From Pseudomonas sp. ML2-2023-3 (GTDB taxonomy: Bacteria > Pseudomonadota > Gammaproteobacteria > Pseudomonadales > Pseudomonadaceae), in the NCBI RefSeq assembly GCF_037055275.1, contig NZ_CP146343.1:4126501-4190500 (forward strand): a DNA stretch of 64,000 bases, given 5' to 3'. Shown piece after piece: positions 20,363 through 30,544 of this stretch. The notes under the pieces were generated by a model. It had not been told where the DNA came from, did no database searches, and worked only from the letters and a program-made list of their open reading frames with translations. The position numbers and the translations under genes were made by a program. How positions within the stretch are numbered: the stretch's first letter is position 1; each line of letters opens with the position of its first letter.

Positions 20363-21652
20363 ATGGGTACGCACGTTATCAAGATGCCGGACATTGGCGA
20401 AGGCATTGCTCAAGTTGAACTGGTGGAATGGTTTGTCAAAGTCGGCGACATGGTCAGCGAAGACCAGGTAGTGGCCGATGTCATGACCGACAAGGCCACC
20501 GTGGACATTCCTTCCCCCGTGGCCGGCAGAGTGCTGGCCCTGGGTGGCCAGCCCGGCGAAGTCATGGCCGTGGGCAGTGAATTGATCCGCATCGAAGTCG
20601 AAGGCGCGGGCAACCTGCGTGAAAGCGCCCAGCCTGCTGCGGCACCTGCACCTGCACCAGCACCTGCCGCCACCCCTAAAACTGCGCCACAAGCCCGGGT
20701 CGAAGTTGCCGTGGTTTCGGCGCCCGCGATTAAAACCGCAGCAGTGCTGCGGGTCGCGCCTGTTGCTCGTGTAGCCAATGAACGCCCGCTGGCCTCCCCG
20801 GCCGTGCGCAAGCGCGCCTGGGATGCCGGGATCGAGTTGCGCTTTGTCGTGGGCAGCGGCCCTGCTGGCCGTGTGCTGCATGACGACCTGGATGCCTATC
20901 TGGCACAGGACTCCAGCCCCGCCGCCGCACCGGCCAGTGGTTACGCCAAACGCAATGACGAGCAGCAGATCCCGGTCATCGGCCTGCGCCGCAAGATCGC
21001 CCAGCGCATGCAGGACGCCAAGCGCCGCGCTGCACACTTCAGCTATGTCGAGGAAGTGGACGTCACCGCGCTCGAAGAACTGCGCGCCCAGCTCAATCAA
21101 AAATGGGGCGACAGCCGCGGCAAACTGACCTTGCTGCCATTTTTGGTACGGGCAATGGTTGTCGCCTTGCGTGACTTCCCGCAGATCAACGTGCGTTACG
21201 ACGACGAAGCCCAGATCATCACCCGCTTTGGCGCGGCGCACATCGGCGTAGCAGCGCAAAGCGACGCAGGCCTGATGGTGCCCGTGGTTCGCCACGCCGA
21301 AACCTTGAACCTGTGGGGCGCCGCCGATGAAATCGCACGCCTGGCCAACGCCGTGCGCACCGGCAAAGCCACCCGTGAAGAACTCTCCGGCTCCACCATC
21401 ACCCTGACCAGTCTTGGCGCGCTGGGTGGTATTGTCAGCACCCCGGTGGTCAACCTGCCCGAGGTGGCGATTATTGGCGTTAACCGCATCGTCGAGCGCC
21501 CTGTCGTGGTCAAAGGCCAGATCGTGGTGCGCAAAATGATGAACCTCTCCAGCTCCTTCGACCATCGCGTGGTCGATGGCATGGACGCGGCGCAATTTAT
21601 CCAGGCCATGCGTGGCTTGCTCGAACAACCTGCCAACCTGTTTCTGGAGTGA
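20363..21652 (+). CDS. bkdB: branched-chain 2-oxoacid dehydrogenase E2 (lipoamide acyltransferase)
   Basis: Core acyltransferase, 429 aa. One lipoyl domain (residues 1-80; lipoylated Lys44 in [12 protein letters not shown]), an Ala/Pro-rich linker ([12 protein letters not shown]), an E1/E3-binding domain around residues 135-175, and a C-terminal catalytic domain with HRVVDG. Transfers the branched acyl group to CoA. Starts immediately after bkdA2; stop overlaps the lpdV region. Confidence 0.96.
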   Translation: MGTHVIKMPDIGEGIAQVELVEWFVKVGDMVSEDQVVADVMTDKATVDIPSPVAGRVLALGGQPGEVMAVGSELIRIEVEGAGNLRESAQPAAAPAPAPAPAATPKTAPQARVEVAVVSAPAIKTAAVLRVAPVARVANERPLASPAVRKRAWDAGIELRFVVGSGPAGRVLHDDLDAYLAQDSSPAAAPASGYAKRNDEQQIPVIGLRRKIAQRMQDAKRRAAHFSYVEEVDVTALEELRAQLNQKWGDSRGKLTLLPFLVRAMVVALRDFPQINVRYDDEAQIITRFGAAHIGVAAQSDAGLMVPVVRHAETLNLWGAADEIARLANAVRTGKATREELSGSTITLTSLGALGGIVSTPVVNLPEVAIIGVNRIVERPVVVKGQIVVRKMMNLSSSFDHRVVDGMDAAQFIQAMRGLLEQPANLFLE

Positions 21653-21654
21653 AC

Positions 21655-23043
21655 ATGCAGCCAACACAACACACCACGCTGCTGATTATCGGTGGCGGCC
21701 CTGGCGGCTATGTCGCGGCGATCCGTGCCGGTCAGCTGGGGATCCCGACGGTCCTGATCGAAGGCCAGTCCCTGGGCGGCACCTGCCTTAACGTCGGCTG
21801 CATTCCGTCCAAGGCGTTGATTCACGTTGCCGAGCAGTTCCATACCACCCAGCGCTACAGCACCAACAACTCGCCGCTGGGGATCAAGACCCAGGCACCG
21901 ACCCTGGACATCGGCCAGAGCGTGCAATGGAAAAACGGCATCGTTGATCGCCTCACCTCCGGCGTGGGCGCACTGCTTAAAAAGCATGGCGTCAAGGTGA
22001 TACACGGCTGGGCCAGGATCCTCGACGGCAAGGCCGTTGAAGTCGACGGACAGCGCATCGAATGCGAACACCTGCTGCTGGCTACCGGCTCGCAGACCGT
22101 CGACCTGCCGATCCTGCCCATTGGCGGAGCGATTATTTCGTCCACCGAAGCCTTGCAGCCCACCGCCATTCCCAAGCGCCTGACCGTGGTCGGGGCCGGA
22201 TATATCGGTCTGGAACTGGGTATCGCCTACCGCAAGCTCGGCGCCGAAGTCACCGTGGTCGAGGCTCGTGACCGAATCTTGCCGACGTACGACAAGGATC
22301 TCACGCTGCCGGTGGCCGAATCCCTCAAGGCTCTGGGCATAACCCTGTACCTGTCCCACAGTGTCGAGGGTTTCCAGGCCAGCACCAAAACCCTTTCCAT
22401 GCGCAACGCCATGGGCGAGAGCCAGACCCTGGAAACCGATCAGGTGCTGGTGGCTGTCGGCCGTCGTCCGCGCACTCAGGGCTTCAACCTTGAAACCCTG
22501 GCACTGGCCATGAACGGCCCGGCCATTCGCGTCGACAACCGTTGCCACACCAGCATGCGCAACGTGTGGGCGATTGGCGACCTGACCGGCGAACCGATGC
22601 TGGCTCATCGGGCAATGGCACAGGGCGAAATGGTTGCCGAGATCATTGCCGGTAAACAGCGCGAGTTCAGCCCCACGGCCATCGCTGCCGTGTGCTTTAC
22701 CGATCCGGAAATCGTCGTGGTGGGTAAAACCCCGGCAGAAGCCGAGGCGGCGGGACTGGACTTTATCAGCGCCACCTTTCCGTTCTCAGCCAATGGGCGG
22801 GCCATGACCCTGGAATCCAAGACCGGGTTTGTGCGGGTCGTGGCGCGCCGTGACAACCACCTGATCGTCGGCTGGCAAGCTGTGGGTGCGGGGGTTTCGG
22901 AGTTGTCGACTGCCTTTGGCCAGTCAATGGAAATGGGCGCCTGCCTGGAAGACATTGCAGGCACCATTCACGCCCACCCGACACTGGGTGAAGCCGTGCA
23001 AGAAGCCGCCCTGCGCGCATTGGGGCATGCGTTGCATCTGTAA
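21655..23043 (+). CDS. lpdV: dihydrolipoamide dehydrogenase LpdV (E3-Val)
   Basis: FAD flavoprotein, 462 aa, reoxidising the lipoyl group of BkdB with NAD+. Visible features are [10 protein letters not shown] (FAD), redox disulfide [15 protein letters not shown], a second Rossmann [10 protein letters not shown] (NAD) and the C-terminal His-Glu pair in [13 protein letters not shown] 21655 with GGAG just before is preferred; a GTG at 21649 overlaps the bkdB stop. Dedicated E3 of the complex, as in P. putida. Confidence 0.96.
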   Translation: MQPTQHTTLLIIGGGPGGYVAAIRAGQLGIPTVLIEGQSLGGTCLNVGCIPSKALIHVAEQFHTTQRYSTNNSPLGIKTQAPTLDIGQSVQWKNGIVDRLTSGVGALLKKHGVKVIHGWARILDGKAVEVDGQRIECEHLLLATGSQTVDLPILPIGGAIISSTEALQPTAIPKRLTVVGAGYIGLELGIAYRKLGAEVTVVEARDRILPTYDKDLTLPVAESLKALGITLYLSHSVEGFQASTKTLSMRNAMGESQTLETDQVLVAVGRRPRTQGFNLETLALAMNGPAIRVDNRCHTSMRNVWAIGDLTGEPMLAHRAMAQGEMVAEIIAGKQREFSPTAIAAVCFTDPEIVVVGKTPAEAEAAGLDFISATFPFSANGRAMTLESKTGFVRVVARRDNHLIVGWQAVGAGVSELSTAFGQSMEMGACLEDIAGTIHAHPTLGEAVQEAALRALGHALHL

Positions 23044-23053
23044 GGGGTGCATT

Positions 23054-23198
23054 TGTAGTTGCTGTCGAGGCACGAGGCTGCGATCGGCGACGGAGTCGTC
23101 GTAAATTCAGGTTGTGCGGTATGTCTGTCGGCACGGGGCTCAGGATTTACGATCGCTTCGCGACCGATCGCAGCCTCGTGCCTCGTCAGCGACTACAG
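23054..23198. repeat. imperfect inverted repeat, Pseudomonas intergenic element
   Basis: Arms of about 50 bases, reading TGTAGTTGCTGTCGAGGCAC... on the left and its near reverse complement ending ...CGTCAGCGACTACA on the right. The shared core GCACGAGGCTGCGATCGG is perfect. Placed between lpdV and the permease gene. Such large palindromes are dispersed in P. fluorescens-group genomes. Confidence 0.8.
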
Positions 23199-23284
23199 GC
23201 ATCCAGCATTGCTCCAGCAATCCAGCGCTGGGCGTAATGGCCCAAGACCAGTAGAATCGCGCTCTTTTTTCCAGGGCGCTCGCC

Positions 23285-24667
23285 ATGACCTCTCTCAACA
23301 CCCCGCCTGAAGCCGAGTCCCAGACCAGCGAGCTGGTCTTCGGTCTTGAAGACCGGCCCAAGCCATGGATTGGCTTTCTGGCCGCTCTGCAACATCTGCT
23401 GGCGATCATCGTGCCTATCGTCACCCCCGGCCTGCTGATCTGCCAGGCGCTGGGTGTGTCCAGCCGCGATACCAACCTGATTGTCTCCATGTCGCTGGTC
23501 ATCTCCGGCATCGCAACGTTCGTTCAGTGCAAACGCTTCGGCCCTTTCGGCGCCGGGTTGCTGATCGTGCAAGGCACCAGCTTCAACTTTGTCGGCCCGC
23601 TGATTGCGGGCGGCGCACTCATGGTCAAGCAAGGCACCCCAGTTGAAGGTGTGATGGCGGCGATCTTTGGCGTGGTGATTGCCGGCTCGTTTGTCGAAAT
23701 GGGTATCTCCCGCGTTCTGCCCTTTGTAAAACGCATGATCACCCCGCTGGTCACCGGCATCGTGGTGCTGATGATTGGCCTGACCCTGATTAAAGTCGGC
23801 CTGATCAGCATGGGCGGCGGCTTTACCGCGATGGCCAACGGTACGTTCGCCAACGGCGAAAACCTGATGCTGTCGGGCGTGGTGCTGGCAATCATCGTTA
23901 TCCTCAACCGCATCCCGCTGGTATGGATGCGCAGTTGCGCCATCGTCATCGCGCTGGCCGTGGGCTATGCACTGGCGGGTTATCTGGGCCGCCTGGATTT
24001 CACCGGCATGCACGAGGCAGAACTGTTCCAGGTGCCAATGCCGTTGCACTTCGGTCTGGGTTTCTCTTGGTCCCTGTTTATTCCGATGCTGGTGATTTAC
24101 CTCGTGACCTCCCTGGAAGCCATTGGTGACGTGACCGCCACCAGCAAGGTGTCGCGCCAGCCGGTCGAAGGCCCGATCTGGATGCAACGGATCAAGGGCG
24201 GCGTACTGGTCAACGGTGCCAACTCGTTTCTGGCGGGCATTTTCAACACCTTCCCCAGCTCGATTTTCGCCCAGAACAATGGCGTGATTCAGCTCACCGG
24301 TATCGCCAGCCGCCATATCGGCGTATGGATCGCCGGCATGCTGATCCTGCTGGGGCTGTTCCCAAGCGTGGCAGGCGCCATTCAGGCCGTGCCCGAGCCG
24401 GTATTGGGCGGTGCCGCCATGGTGATGTTCGGTGCCGTAGCGGCCTCGGGGATCAACATTCTGGCCAGCATCCACCTGGACCGTCGCGCCCTGCTGATCA
24501 TTGCCGTCTCCCTGGCCTTGGGTCTGGGTGTGTCCCAGGTGCCCGAGTTCCTCGCCCACATGCCCGCTGCCCTGCGCAACGTGCTGGAGTCCGGCGTGGC
24601 CACAGGCGGCATCTGCGCGCTGCTGTTGAACTGGTTCCTGCCGCCAGTCGAGAAAAACCCGGCGTAG
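23285..24667 (+). CDS. NCS2 xanthine/uracil permease
   Basis: Nucleobase:cation symporter-2 family transporter, 460 aa with about 12-14 hydrophobic segments. Conserved NCS2 pieces: QHLLAIIVPIVTPGLL in TM1, QGTSFNFVGP, and SSIFAQNNGVIQLTGIASRHIG, the substrate-binding QN-NG signature. It resembles xanthine/urate members more than UraA because of length and the VTATSKVS region, but specificity is inferred. Monocistronic with its own terminator. Confidence 0.9.
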   Translation: MTSLNTPPEAESQTSELVFGLEDRPKPWIGFLAALQHLLAIIVPIVTPGLLICQALGVSSRDTNLIVSMSLVISGIATFVQCKRFGPFGAGLLIVQGTSFNFVGPLIAGGALMVKQGTPVEGVMAAIFGVVIAGSFVEMGISRVLPFVKRMITPLVTGIVVLMIGLTLIKVGLISMGGGFTAMANGTFANGENLMLSGVVLAIIVILNRIPLVWMRSCAIVIALAVGYALAGYLGRLDFTGMHEAELFQVPMPLHFGLGFSWSLFIPMLVIYLVTSLEAIGDVTATSKVSRQPVEGPIWMQRIKGGVLVNGANSFLAGIFNTFPSSIFAQNNGVIQLTGIASRHIGVWIAGMLILLGLFPSVAGAIQAVPEPVLGGAAMVMFGAVAASGINILASIHLDRRALLIIAVSLALGLGVSQVPEFLAHMPAALRNVLESGVATGGICALLLNWFLPPVEKNPA

Positions 24668-24680
24668 TCAGCACTCTGAA

Positions 24681-24719
24681 AAAGGCAGGACCGCCTTGCG
24701 CCGTCCTGCCTTTTTTTTG
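24681..24719 (+). terminator. rho-independent terminator after NCS2 permease
   Basis: AAGGCAGGAC and GTCCTGCCTT form a 10-bp stem around an 11-base loop, followed by eight T. Confidence 0.92.
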
Positions 24720-24825
24720 TCTGAAATCAGCCAACCTGCAGGGGCTGTTGACGGCTGACCTTTCCCTCTTACACAGCTTGAATTAATCTTTGCATGACGA
24801 CCATGTTCCTATTCAGGTTACGCAC

Positions 24826-25086
24826 ATGAGTACCTACGGAAAACGCCTCAGAGAAGAGCGCCTGCGCCTTGATCTGACACAACAGCAACTGGCGCTGGCC
24901 GGAGGAATCGGTCGCAACACGCAAAGCCTGTATGAGCGGGACCTGAGCCTGCCCCGAGCCGATTATCTGGCGTTGATCACCCTGCTCGGTATTGATGTGC
25001 TCTACATCCTGAACGGTCGCCACACCCTGTATCGCCCCCCCTCTGCCACTGTGCCTGCTGGCAATGGACAGCTCACCAAAAACTGA
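24826..25086 (+). CDS. XRE-family small regulator
   Basis: DNA-binding protein of 86 aa. Residues about 5-60 are a Cro/C1-type helix-turn-helix (GKRLREERLRLDLTQQQLALAGGIGRNTQSLYERD). The ATG at 24826 with AGG upstream is preferred over the in-frame ATG at 24790, which adds residues outside the fold. Followed 44 bases later by the DUF6388-like gene. Target unknown; the short tail after the HTH leaves no room for a ligand domain. Confidence 0.82.
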   Translation: MSTYGKRLREERLRLDLTQQQLALAGGIGRNTQSLYERDLSLPRADYLALITLLGIDVLYILNGRHTLYRPPSATVPAGNGQLTKN

Positions 25087-25129
25087 TCTTGAACTCAGCA
25101 ACATGACCTTATTCAATCAGGAGTCTTGT

Positions 25130-25462
25130 GTGACCGAACCCGGAACAAATCATCAAAAAGCCCTTGATCGCTTTCTCGCCGAACACCCGGAGCTGGCCGC
25201 AGAACTTGAAACGTTAAACCCGTTGGCTGCCCGCGCTGTCGGCCAGTCGATGAAGGAGTATCGCCAGGAACGCTTGAACGAAGCCTTTGAGGCCGAGGCC
25301 GAGCGCCTGGGCTTTTTTGCCTGGGAACTGACCCTGCAATTGACCAGTGCAAATGCCGAAGAATTCGAGGCCCAGCGTCTTGAGGTTCACCGCGAAGTGG
25401 CGCAAATGGCGGGCATGGACTGGGCAGAATATTGCGAACTACATGGCCTTGAAGGGCGCTGA
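25130..25462 (+). CDS. DUF6388-like hypothetical protein
   Basis: Acidic, mostly helical soluble protein of 110 aa. The GTG at 25130 has AGGAG six bases upstream and fits the start of the conserved region (HQKALDRFLAEHPEL); an ATG at 25103 is less likely. The EAFEAEAERLGFFAWELTLQLTS stretch resembles the Pseudomonas DUF6388 family, named tentatively. Function unknown. Confidence 0.7.
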   Translation: MTEPGTNHQKALDRFLAEHPELAAELETLNPLAARAVGQSMKEYRQERLNEAFEAEAERLGFFAWELTLQLTSANAEEFEAQRLEVHREVAQMAGMDWAEYCELHGLEGR

Positions 25463-25503
25463 TTTCATAGGTTCCACACGTCACCTGAAACACCGCAGCG
25501 CCT

Positions 25504-25530
25504 GCATCGCGAGCAAGCCCGCTCCCACAG
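25504..25530. repeat. REP-type palindromic repeat
   Basis: GCATCGCGAGCAAGCCCGCT followed by CCCACAG matches the very common REP unit of the P. fluorescens group, with stem GAGC/GCTC. It lies at the convergent junction between the DUF6388-like gene and the ABC operon. Confidence 0.75.
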
Positions 25531-25566
25531 GGGGGTTGCGCTGTGGCTACAGGATTTACGCAACAT

Positions 25567-26157
25567 TCACTGCGCCACCCAAATACTCGAACATACCTTC
25601 TCCAGCAGCGCCTTGTTGTGGCTGAACACAATCAGCCCCAACTCACGATGCCTGGCCTCTTCCAGCAAGACTTGCCAGACCTGGGCCTGAATATGCGGGT
25701 CCAGCTGGGCAGTGACTTCGTCAGCAATCAGGTAACGGGTGCGCGGATCAAGGGCCCTGAGCAAGGCTATACGCGCCAGTTCCCCGCCCGACAACTCATC
25801 CGGACGTCGCGTCAGCCAGCCGGGATTCACGGCAAGGCGCGCCAGCCAGGCAGCGTCCGGCGACCAGGCATCGCGCAGGCTTTCGCCCGTGGTGCGATAA
25901 GGATTGAAGGACTGCTCGGGATGTTGCGGCACTAACTGGACCGGGCAATAACCCTTTTGCGACAGGGGCTTGCCATCCACAGTGACCCGGCCCGAGGTTG
26001 CCGACTGCCATTGCGCCAGCACCCGGCCCAAGGTGGTCTTCCCATAGCCGCTGGGCGCCGAGATGCCCTGACGCTCTCCCGGCCGGACGTGAAACGACAC
26101 CGAATCCCAAAGCCAGCGACCGTCCTGCACGATACTCAATTGCTGGACTTCAAGCAT
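25567..26157 (-). CDS. peptide/nickel-type ABC transporter ATP-binding protein (second)
   Basis: Short ATPase subunit of 196 aa. Walker A is APSGYGKTTLG, signature LSGGELARIALLRAL and Walker B YLIADEVTAQLD. The ATG at 26157 overlaps the stop of the preceding ATPase gene by eight bases; homology begins there. It lacks the C-terminal oligopeptide-binding extension of classic OppF. Last gene of the importer operon. Confidence 0.9.
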   Translation of the reverse strand: MLEVQQLSIVQDGRWLWDSVSFHVRPGERQGISAPSGYGKTTLGRVLAQWQSATSGRVTVDGKPLSQKGYCPVQLVPQHPEQSFNPYRTTGESLRDAWSPDAAWLARLAVNPGWLTRRPDELSGGELARIALLRALDPRTRYLIADEVTAQLDPHIQAQVWQVLLEEARHRELGLIVFSHNKALLEKVCSSIWVAQ

Positions 26158-26941
26158 ATTCAGGCACCCTGCGCGCCAGGAACTGCTGCTCGGGCAACGC
26201 CGCCCACAGCGACTGCAACCAAGGACTGCCACCGTTCTCCCGTAGCTCTGTCGCACACAGGGTTTCGTGCAGTTCGCCCTGGTGCAATACGGCGATCCTG
26301 TCGGCAAAACGTGCCGCCAGCGCCAGATCATGGGTAACCCACAATATGCCGCGCCCCTGCAGGCAAAAACCCTTGAGCTGAGTCAGCAACTGACAGGCGT
26401 GCTCGTCATCCAGCCACGAGGTGATCTCGTCAGCGAGGATATAACGCGTATGGGTCAGGGCCGCGCAACTGGCCAGCACGCGCTTGGCCATCCCGCCCGA
26501 TAGAGTACGCGGAAACTCATCCACCAACTCCGGCTGCAAGTTGTAGTGTCTGAGTTGCTCAGCCACATCCCCCATTCCCAGCCTGGCTCCGCTCAAGCGT
26601 GCGGCACGCATCAATTGCGGCCCGACCTTGATCAGCGGATTCAAGGCGCTGACGCCCTGGGGCACATAACACACCGTTTTACCGCGCTGATCGACCTTGC
26701 CGGCATCATCCAGTACCTGCCCGTCGAGCACTATGTCACCGCGACAGCGCATGTTTTCGGGCAGCAAGCCCAGGGTGCTTTGCAACAGCAGGCTTTTACC
26801 CTCACCGCTGGAACCCACCAGCGCCACCAGCTCGCCGGGATGAACCTCAAGGGAGATATTGCTTAGCAATGGATGCCAGGTTTTGTGGCCCAGCCAGTGG
26901 TAATGAGCAACATCGATCGAAAACTGGTCGAATTTGAGCAT
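26150..26941 (-). CDS. peptide/nickel-type ABC transporter ATP-binding protein (first)
   Basis: ATPase subunit of 263 aa resembling NikD/DppD. Walker A VGSSGEGKSLLLQ, signature LSGGMAKRVLASCAAL, Walker B YILADEITSWLD. The permease stop and this ATG share one base (TGATG), so the genes are coupled. Substrate is discussed under the binding protein. Confidence 0.9.
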   Translation of the reverse strand: MLKFDQFSIDVAHYHWLGHKTWHPLLSNISLEVHPGELVALVGSSGEGKSLLLQSTLGLLPENMRCRGDIVLDGQVLDDAGKVDQRGKTVCYVPQGVSALNPLIKVGPQLMRAARLSGARLGMGDVAEQLRHYNLQPELVDEFPRTLSGGMAKRVLASCAALTHTRYILADEITSWLDDEHACQLLTQLKGFCLQGRGILWVTHDLALAARFADRIAVLHQGELHETLCATELRENGGSPWLQSLWAALPEQQFLARRVPEYA

Positions 26942-27747
26942 CAGGTAATCCTTATCCAGAGCTGCTGCAATGCTCGTGCAAATTGGTCAAACACCAACAC
27001 CAGACTCACCAGGATCAAACCCGGGAAAAACGCCAGCCACCAGGCGCCACTGCTCAAATACCTCAGAGCATCAGCCAGCAACAGGCCCAGGGACGGGTCA
27101 TGGGGGGCCAGGCCAAAGCCCAGAAAGCTCAACGCCGCCGAATGCAAAACTGCGTGGGGGAACATCAACAAGGTCCCGATGATCCACTGCGGCAACAGCA
27201 AGGGCAGCAAGTGATGGCGCCAGCGGTAGAAGTTGCTGTTGCCCAGGCGGTGCGAGAGCATCACGAAATCCGTCTCACGGATACGCAGGATCTCGCCACG
27301 CAGGATCAATGCCAGCCGCGGCCAGTGGGTCAGGGCCACCGCCAGAATCACCCCCTGTTTGCCACCGCCCAGGGTGAAACAAATCAGCACCAGCAACAAT
27401 AAATGCGGCAACGCCAGCATGCTGTCGATAAGGCCGCGAATCAGGTAATCCAGGGTTTTGTTCAGCGCACACAAACTGGCGGCCAGCATGGCCAGAAAAC
27501 CACTGCTGAAGGCCGCGGTCAGGCCGATCTGCAGGCTGGTGGTCATCCCCTGAAAGCACCGTAGCCAGAGATCGCGTCCCAGGCTGTCGGTACCAAACCA
27601 GTACTCGGCCGACGGTGGCAGACGCCGCGCCAGCAGGTCCATGGAGACATCGACATTGATGATCGAAATGCCATAGGCGATCAACACCAGCAATATCAAT
27701 AGCGAGAGGCAGAGCCTGAGCAAGGCGCGATTCGGATCGTACGTCAT
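26941..27747 (-). CDS. peptide/nickel-type ABC transporter permease (second)
   Basis: Membrane subunit of 268 aa with about six transmembrane helices, NikC/DppC type. The extracytoplasmic FGTDSLGRDLW motif is diagnostic of this permease class, and AALSFLGFGLAPHDPSLGLLLADALRYL is the conserved C-terminal part. ATG 27747 overlaps the stop of the first permease (ATGA). Confidence 0.92.
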   Translation of the reverse strand: MTYDPNRALLRLCLSLLILLVLIAYGISIINVDVSMDLLARRLPPSAEYWFGTDSLGRDLWLRCFQGMTTSLQIGLTAAFSSGFLAMLAASLCALNKTLDYLIRGLIDSMLALPHLLLLVLICFTLGGGKQGVILAVALTHWPRLALILRGEILRIRETDFVMLSHRLGNSNFYRWRHHLLPLLLPQWIIGTLLMFPHAVLHSAALSFLGFGLAPHDPSLGLLLADALRYLSSGAWWLAFFPGLILVSLVLVFDQFARALQQLWIRIT

Positions 27748-28727
27748 GACTGGCGCGCCGCCCCACGGTTGAGGCGCAATAACAGCGCGTTGGCAATGCT
27801 GTTGCCGGTAAAGACCAACACCGCGCAAAACATCACAATCCCCATCAATAACGGAATATCACCGCGCAACCCTGCATCAATCGTGGCCTGCCCCAGGCCT
27901 GGATAAGCGAATACTTTTTCAGCCAGCAACGAGCCCCCTATCAACTCCCCCACGGATGCAAATTGCAGACACACGGCAGGGGTCAGGGCATGGCGCACGA
28001 TATGGAAGTTGATCAAAGGCCAGCCCTTATCGCCCTGGGCACGGGCGTACCGTATGAACTCGCTGTTCATCACCTCGGCCACCCGCGAGCGGGTATGCAG
28101 GGCGATATTGCCTACGCCCAGCATGCCAAGCGCCAGCATGGGCAGAATCAAGTGCCTGAGCTTGTCGCCCCAGGTGGCGGTTTCGGCATTACTGCCAGGG
28201 GTCCAGGCGCAGCAGATCGGCGCCCAGTTGAGGGTTACGGCAAACAGCGACAGGAGCAACAGGCCAATCCAGAAGGTCGGCAGGGAGGCGAGCACATAGG
28301 ACAGGGTCGAAATCAGCCGGTCAGGCCAACGGTTCAAGTAGCGCCCTGCCGTCAGGCCCAGGACCATGCCGACGATGCCGGAAAACAGCCAGGCCGAGAA
28401 CAGGAGTGCGAATGAGGTGGCGAAGCGCTCGCCGATCACCTGCGAGACCGGCGCGTTATAGAGCATCGAGTAGCCAAAATCCCCTTGCAGCATTTGGCCG
28501 AACCAGCGCAAGAAGCGCTCCCACAACGGCAGGTCGAGCCCCCAGCGCGCGGCAATCAACGGGTATTGCTCGGGCGGCACGTGCAGCAAGTCGTTGCCTA
28601 TATAGGCGCGTATCGGGTCCACCGGAGAAAAGCTGAGCAACGCAAAGGTGCCCGCTGCTGTCACCAGCAGCAAGCCCATCAAACGCACAACGAAGAGCGA
28701 GAGCCCGCGTATCACTTGCAGGTCCAT
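27744..28727 (-). CDS. peptide/nickel-type ABC transporter permease (first)
   Basis: Membrane subunit of 327 aa, NikB/DppB type. N-terminal helix, then LSFSPVDPIRAYIG and the conserved ERFLRWFGQMLQGDFGYSM. The cytoplasmic EAA-like loop is EFIRYARAQGDKGW. The ATG at 28727 lies inside the end of the binding-protein gene (16-base overlap). Confidence 0.92.
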   Translation of the reverse strand: MDLQVIRGLSLFVVRLMGLLLVTAAGTFALLSFSPVDPIRAYIGNDLLHVPPEQYPLIAARWGLDLPLWERFLRWFGQMLQGDFGYSMLYNAPVSQVIGERFATSFALLFSAWLFSGIVGMVLGLTAGRYLNRWPDRLISTLSYVLASLPTFWIGLLLLSLFAVTLNWAPICCAWTPGSNAETATWGDKLRHLILPMLALGMLGVGNIALHTRSRVAEVMNSEFIRYARAQGDKGWPLINFHIVRHALTPAVCLQFASVGELIGGSLLAEKVFAYPGLGQATIDAGLRGDIPLLMGIVMFCAVLVFTGNSIANALLLRLNRGAARQS

Positions 28728-30292
28728 TTCCAGCCATCGATGCTGTTGAGCAGCGACCAGGACCCGTGGATTTCCGGCGCGCCTTTGCCCAGATCCACAC
28801 ACTCATCGGCCAGATAGGTGTGTTGCACGTTCAGTAGCCAGGCCCAGGCCGCATCGCCTTTGACGCCAACGCCGGTCTTGCCGTCCCACTCCACTTGCTG
28901 CCAGAACGGCACCGCCTGCTGCCAGGTCGGCGCATCCAGTGCTTGCTGGAGATGCTGATCGACTGCCGGATTTTTGTAATAGCCGGGGTTGTAGTACTCG
29001 ACGCCCGCCGCCTGGCTGCTGTAGTGGTGGTAAAGCTCCATCGGGTCAAGACTGCCCCAGCCAAAGAGCGTCGGGTTGGCGTGCATATTGCGCTCGACGG
29101 TCTCCCAACTGCCGGACTTCAGGTCCACGTCGATACCCACGGGTTTGAGCATTGAACGCACGGCCTGGGCCAGGTCACGACGGGTGGCATCGCCACTGGC
29201 GTACCACAGGGTGATTTTGGCCGGCTGGCCATTTTTCTCACGGACACCGCTGGCGATTTCTACCCAACCGGCCTGATCCAGAATCTGCTTGGCCTTGGCG
29301 ATATCGCCGTCCTTGAAGGCCGCATCCGGGTTAGCCCACGGCAAGCCCTGGACGCCGGAATACGCCGGCACAGCATGCCCTTCGAGAATCTGATCGGCGA
29401 GCAGTTGACGATCGATTGCATAGTTGATGGCTTTGCGGATGGCGACATCTGCCGTCACATCATTGCCAATGGGATAACCGTGGGCATCTTTTTTACCCGA
29501 GGCGATGGTCGGCATCACAATGCCACGATTTTCAACGCTGGGGCGCACCCACAGTTTCATGCCGGGTGCCGGAGTCACTGCCAGCGAAGGGGCAATGCGC
29601 ACAATGCCCAACTGCTTGCTTTGGGCGGCAGCAAAAGCGCTGTCTTCATCAAGGAAAACAAACACCAGTTTATTGAAATCGTTCTTTTGCCCCGCGTAGA
29701 ACGGGTTGGCCTCAACAATCAACTGCTGGCCCGGCTGATAACTGACCAGTCGATAGGGCCCTGCGCCAATCGGCTTTTGCGCGTAGGTTTTGGCATCGTA
29801 TTTGTCCGCCGAAACAATACCCAACGAGCCGAGCACATTGACGAAGGTGCTTTGCGGCGCCTTCAGCTCGATACGCACGGTGAGTGGATCAACCGCCTCG
29901 GCCTTGAGGAAGTTACCCATGTCGACCTTGCCGCCACTGGCCGCCGCATTGTTGTAGGTGTAGGCCACATCCTTGGCTGTCAGGGGAGAGCCGTCAGAGA
30001 ACTTGAGGTCGGGCTTGAGCTTCAGGGTCCAGGTCTTGCCATCGTCACTGGCCTGATAATCGCTTAGCAGAAAACTGCTCCAGGACAAGTCTTCGTTCTG
30101 CTTGAGCAACGGGCTGTGCAACAGCAAGTAACTGCCGTGGCTCCATCCCAACATAGGGTCAAAACCCTCGGTCGGCTCATCGCCAATGGCCAGTTGCAAG
30201 GTGCGGGCCTGAGACGAATAAGCCGGCGCTGCCATTACACTCAGCAAAGCAGCAGCCACCAAGGTGTTACGCATCCATGCAGTCTTTGACAT
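28712..30292 (-). CDS. peptide/nickel-type ABC transporter substrate-binding protein
   Basis: Periplasmic family-5 solute-binding protein, 526 aa, with a signal peptide ending in PAYS. Typical family stretches: DDGKTWTLKLKPDLKFSDGSPLTAKDVAYTYN, GAGPYRLVSYQPGQQ, AIRKAINYAIDRQLLADQIL. GGAGG lies directly before ATG 30292. The family covers oligopeptides, nickel, metal-chelator complexes and opines; no neighbouring metal regulator or peptidase indicates which. Lead gene of a five-gene operon. Confidence 0.88.
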   Translation of the reverse strand: MSKTAWMRNTLVAAALLSVMAAPAYSSQARTLQLAIGDEPTEGFDPMLGWSHGSYLLLHSPLLKQNEDLSWSSFLLSDYQASDDGKTWTLKLKPDLKFSDGSPLTAKDVAYTYNNAAASGGKVDMGNFLKAEAVDPLTVRIELKAPQSTFVNVLGSLGIVSADKYDAKTYAQKPIGAGPYRLVSYQPGQQLIVEANPFYAGQKNDFNKLVFVFLDEDSAFAAAQSKQLGIVRIAPSLAVTPAPGMKLWVRPSVENRGIVMPTIASGKKDAHGYPIGNDVTADVAIRKAINYAIDRQLLADQILEGHAVPAYSGVQGLPWANPDAAFKDGDIAKAKQILDQAGWVEIASGVREKNGQPAKITLWYASGDATRRDLAQAVRSMLKPVGIDVDLKSGSWETVERNMHANPTLFGWGSLDPMELYHHYSSQAAGVEYYNPGYYKNPAVDQHLQQALDAPTWQQAVPFWQQVEWDGKTGVGVKGDAAWAWLLNVQHTYLADECVDLGKGAPEIHGSWSLLNSIDGWKWTCK

Positions 30293-30544
30293 CAATCCTC
30301 CCGATCAGAAATAGGCTCGCCCAGACAGCCTGAAAAGCGGCTATGCGCACGTCATCGCGCCCAACAGTAATAGCAGTCTGACTCTAAATAGCCAGTTATC
30401 CATCTGATTTTTTAGGGTTTTTCCGGCCTTCTGGCATCACTTTGTAACAATTGCCCCAGGTCAGGTTCCAGCCGTATGACTGTGCTATACCAATGGGGAA
30501 GATTATTCAGTCACGGTAAACAGACTCAACTGACAGAGGTTCGC

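Noticed and set aside
23054..23198. Considered as a CRISPR repeat or riboswitch.
   Set aside because: A single inverted repeat without spacer array, located downstream of one gene rather than in a leader.
28712..30292. Assigning the ABC importer to nickel.
   Set aside because: Gene order fits NikABCDE, but there is no NikR gene or clear metal-operator sequence, and the family also carries peptides and opines.
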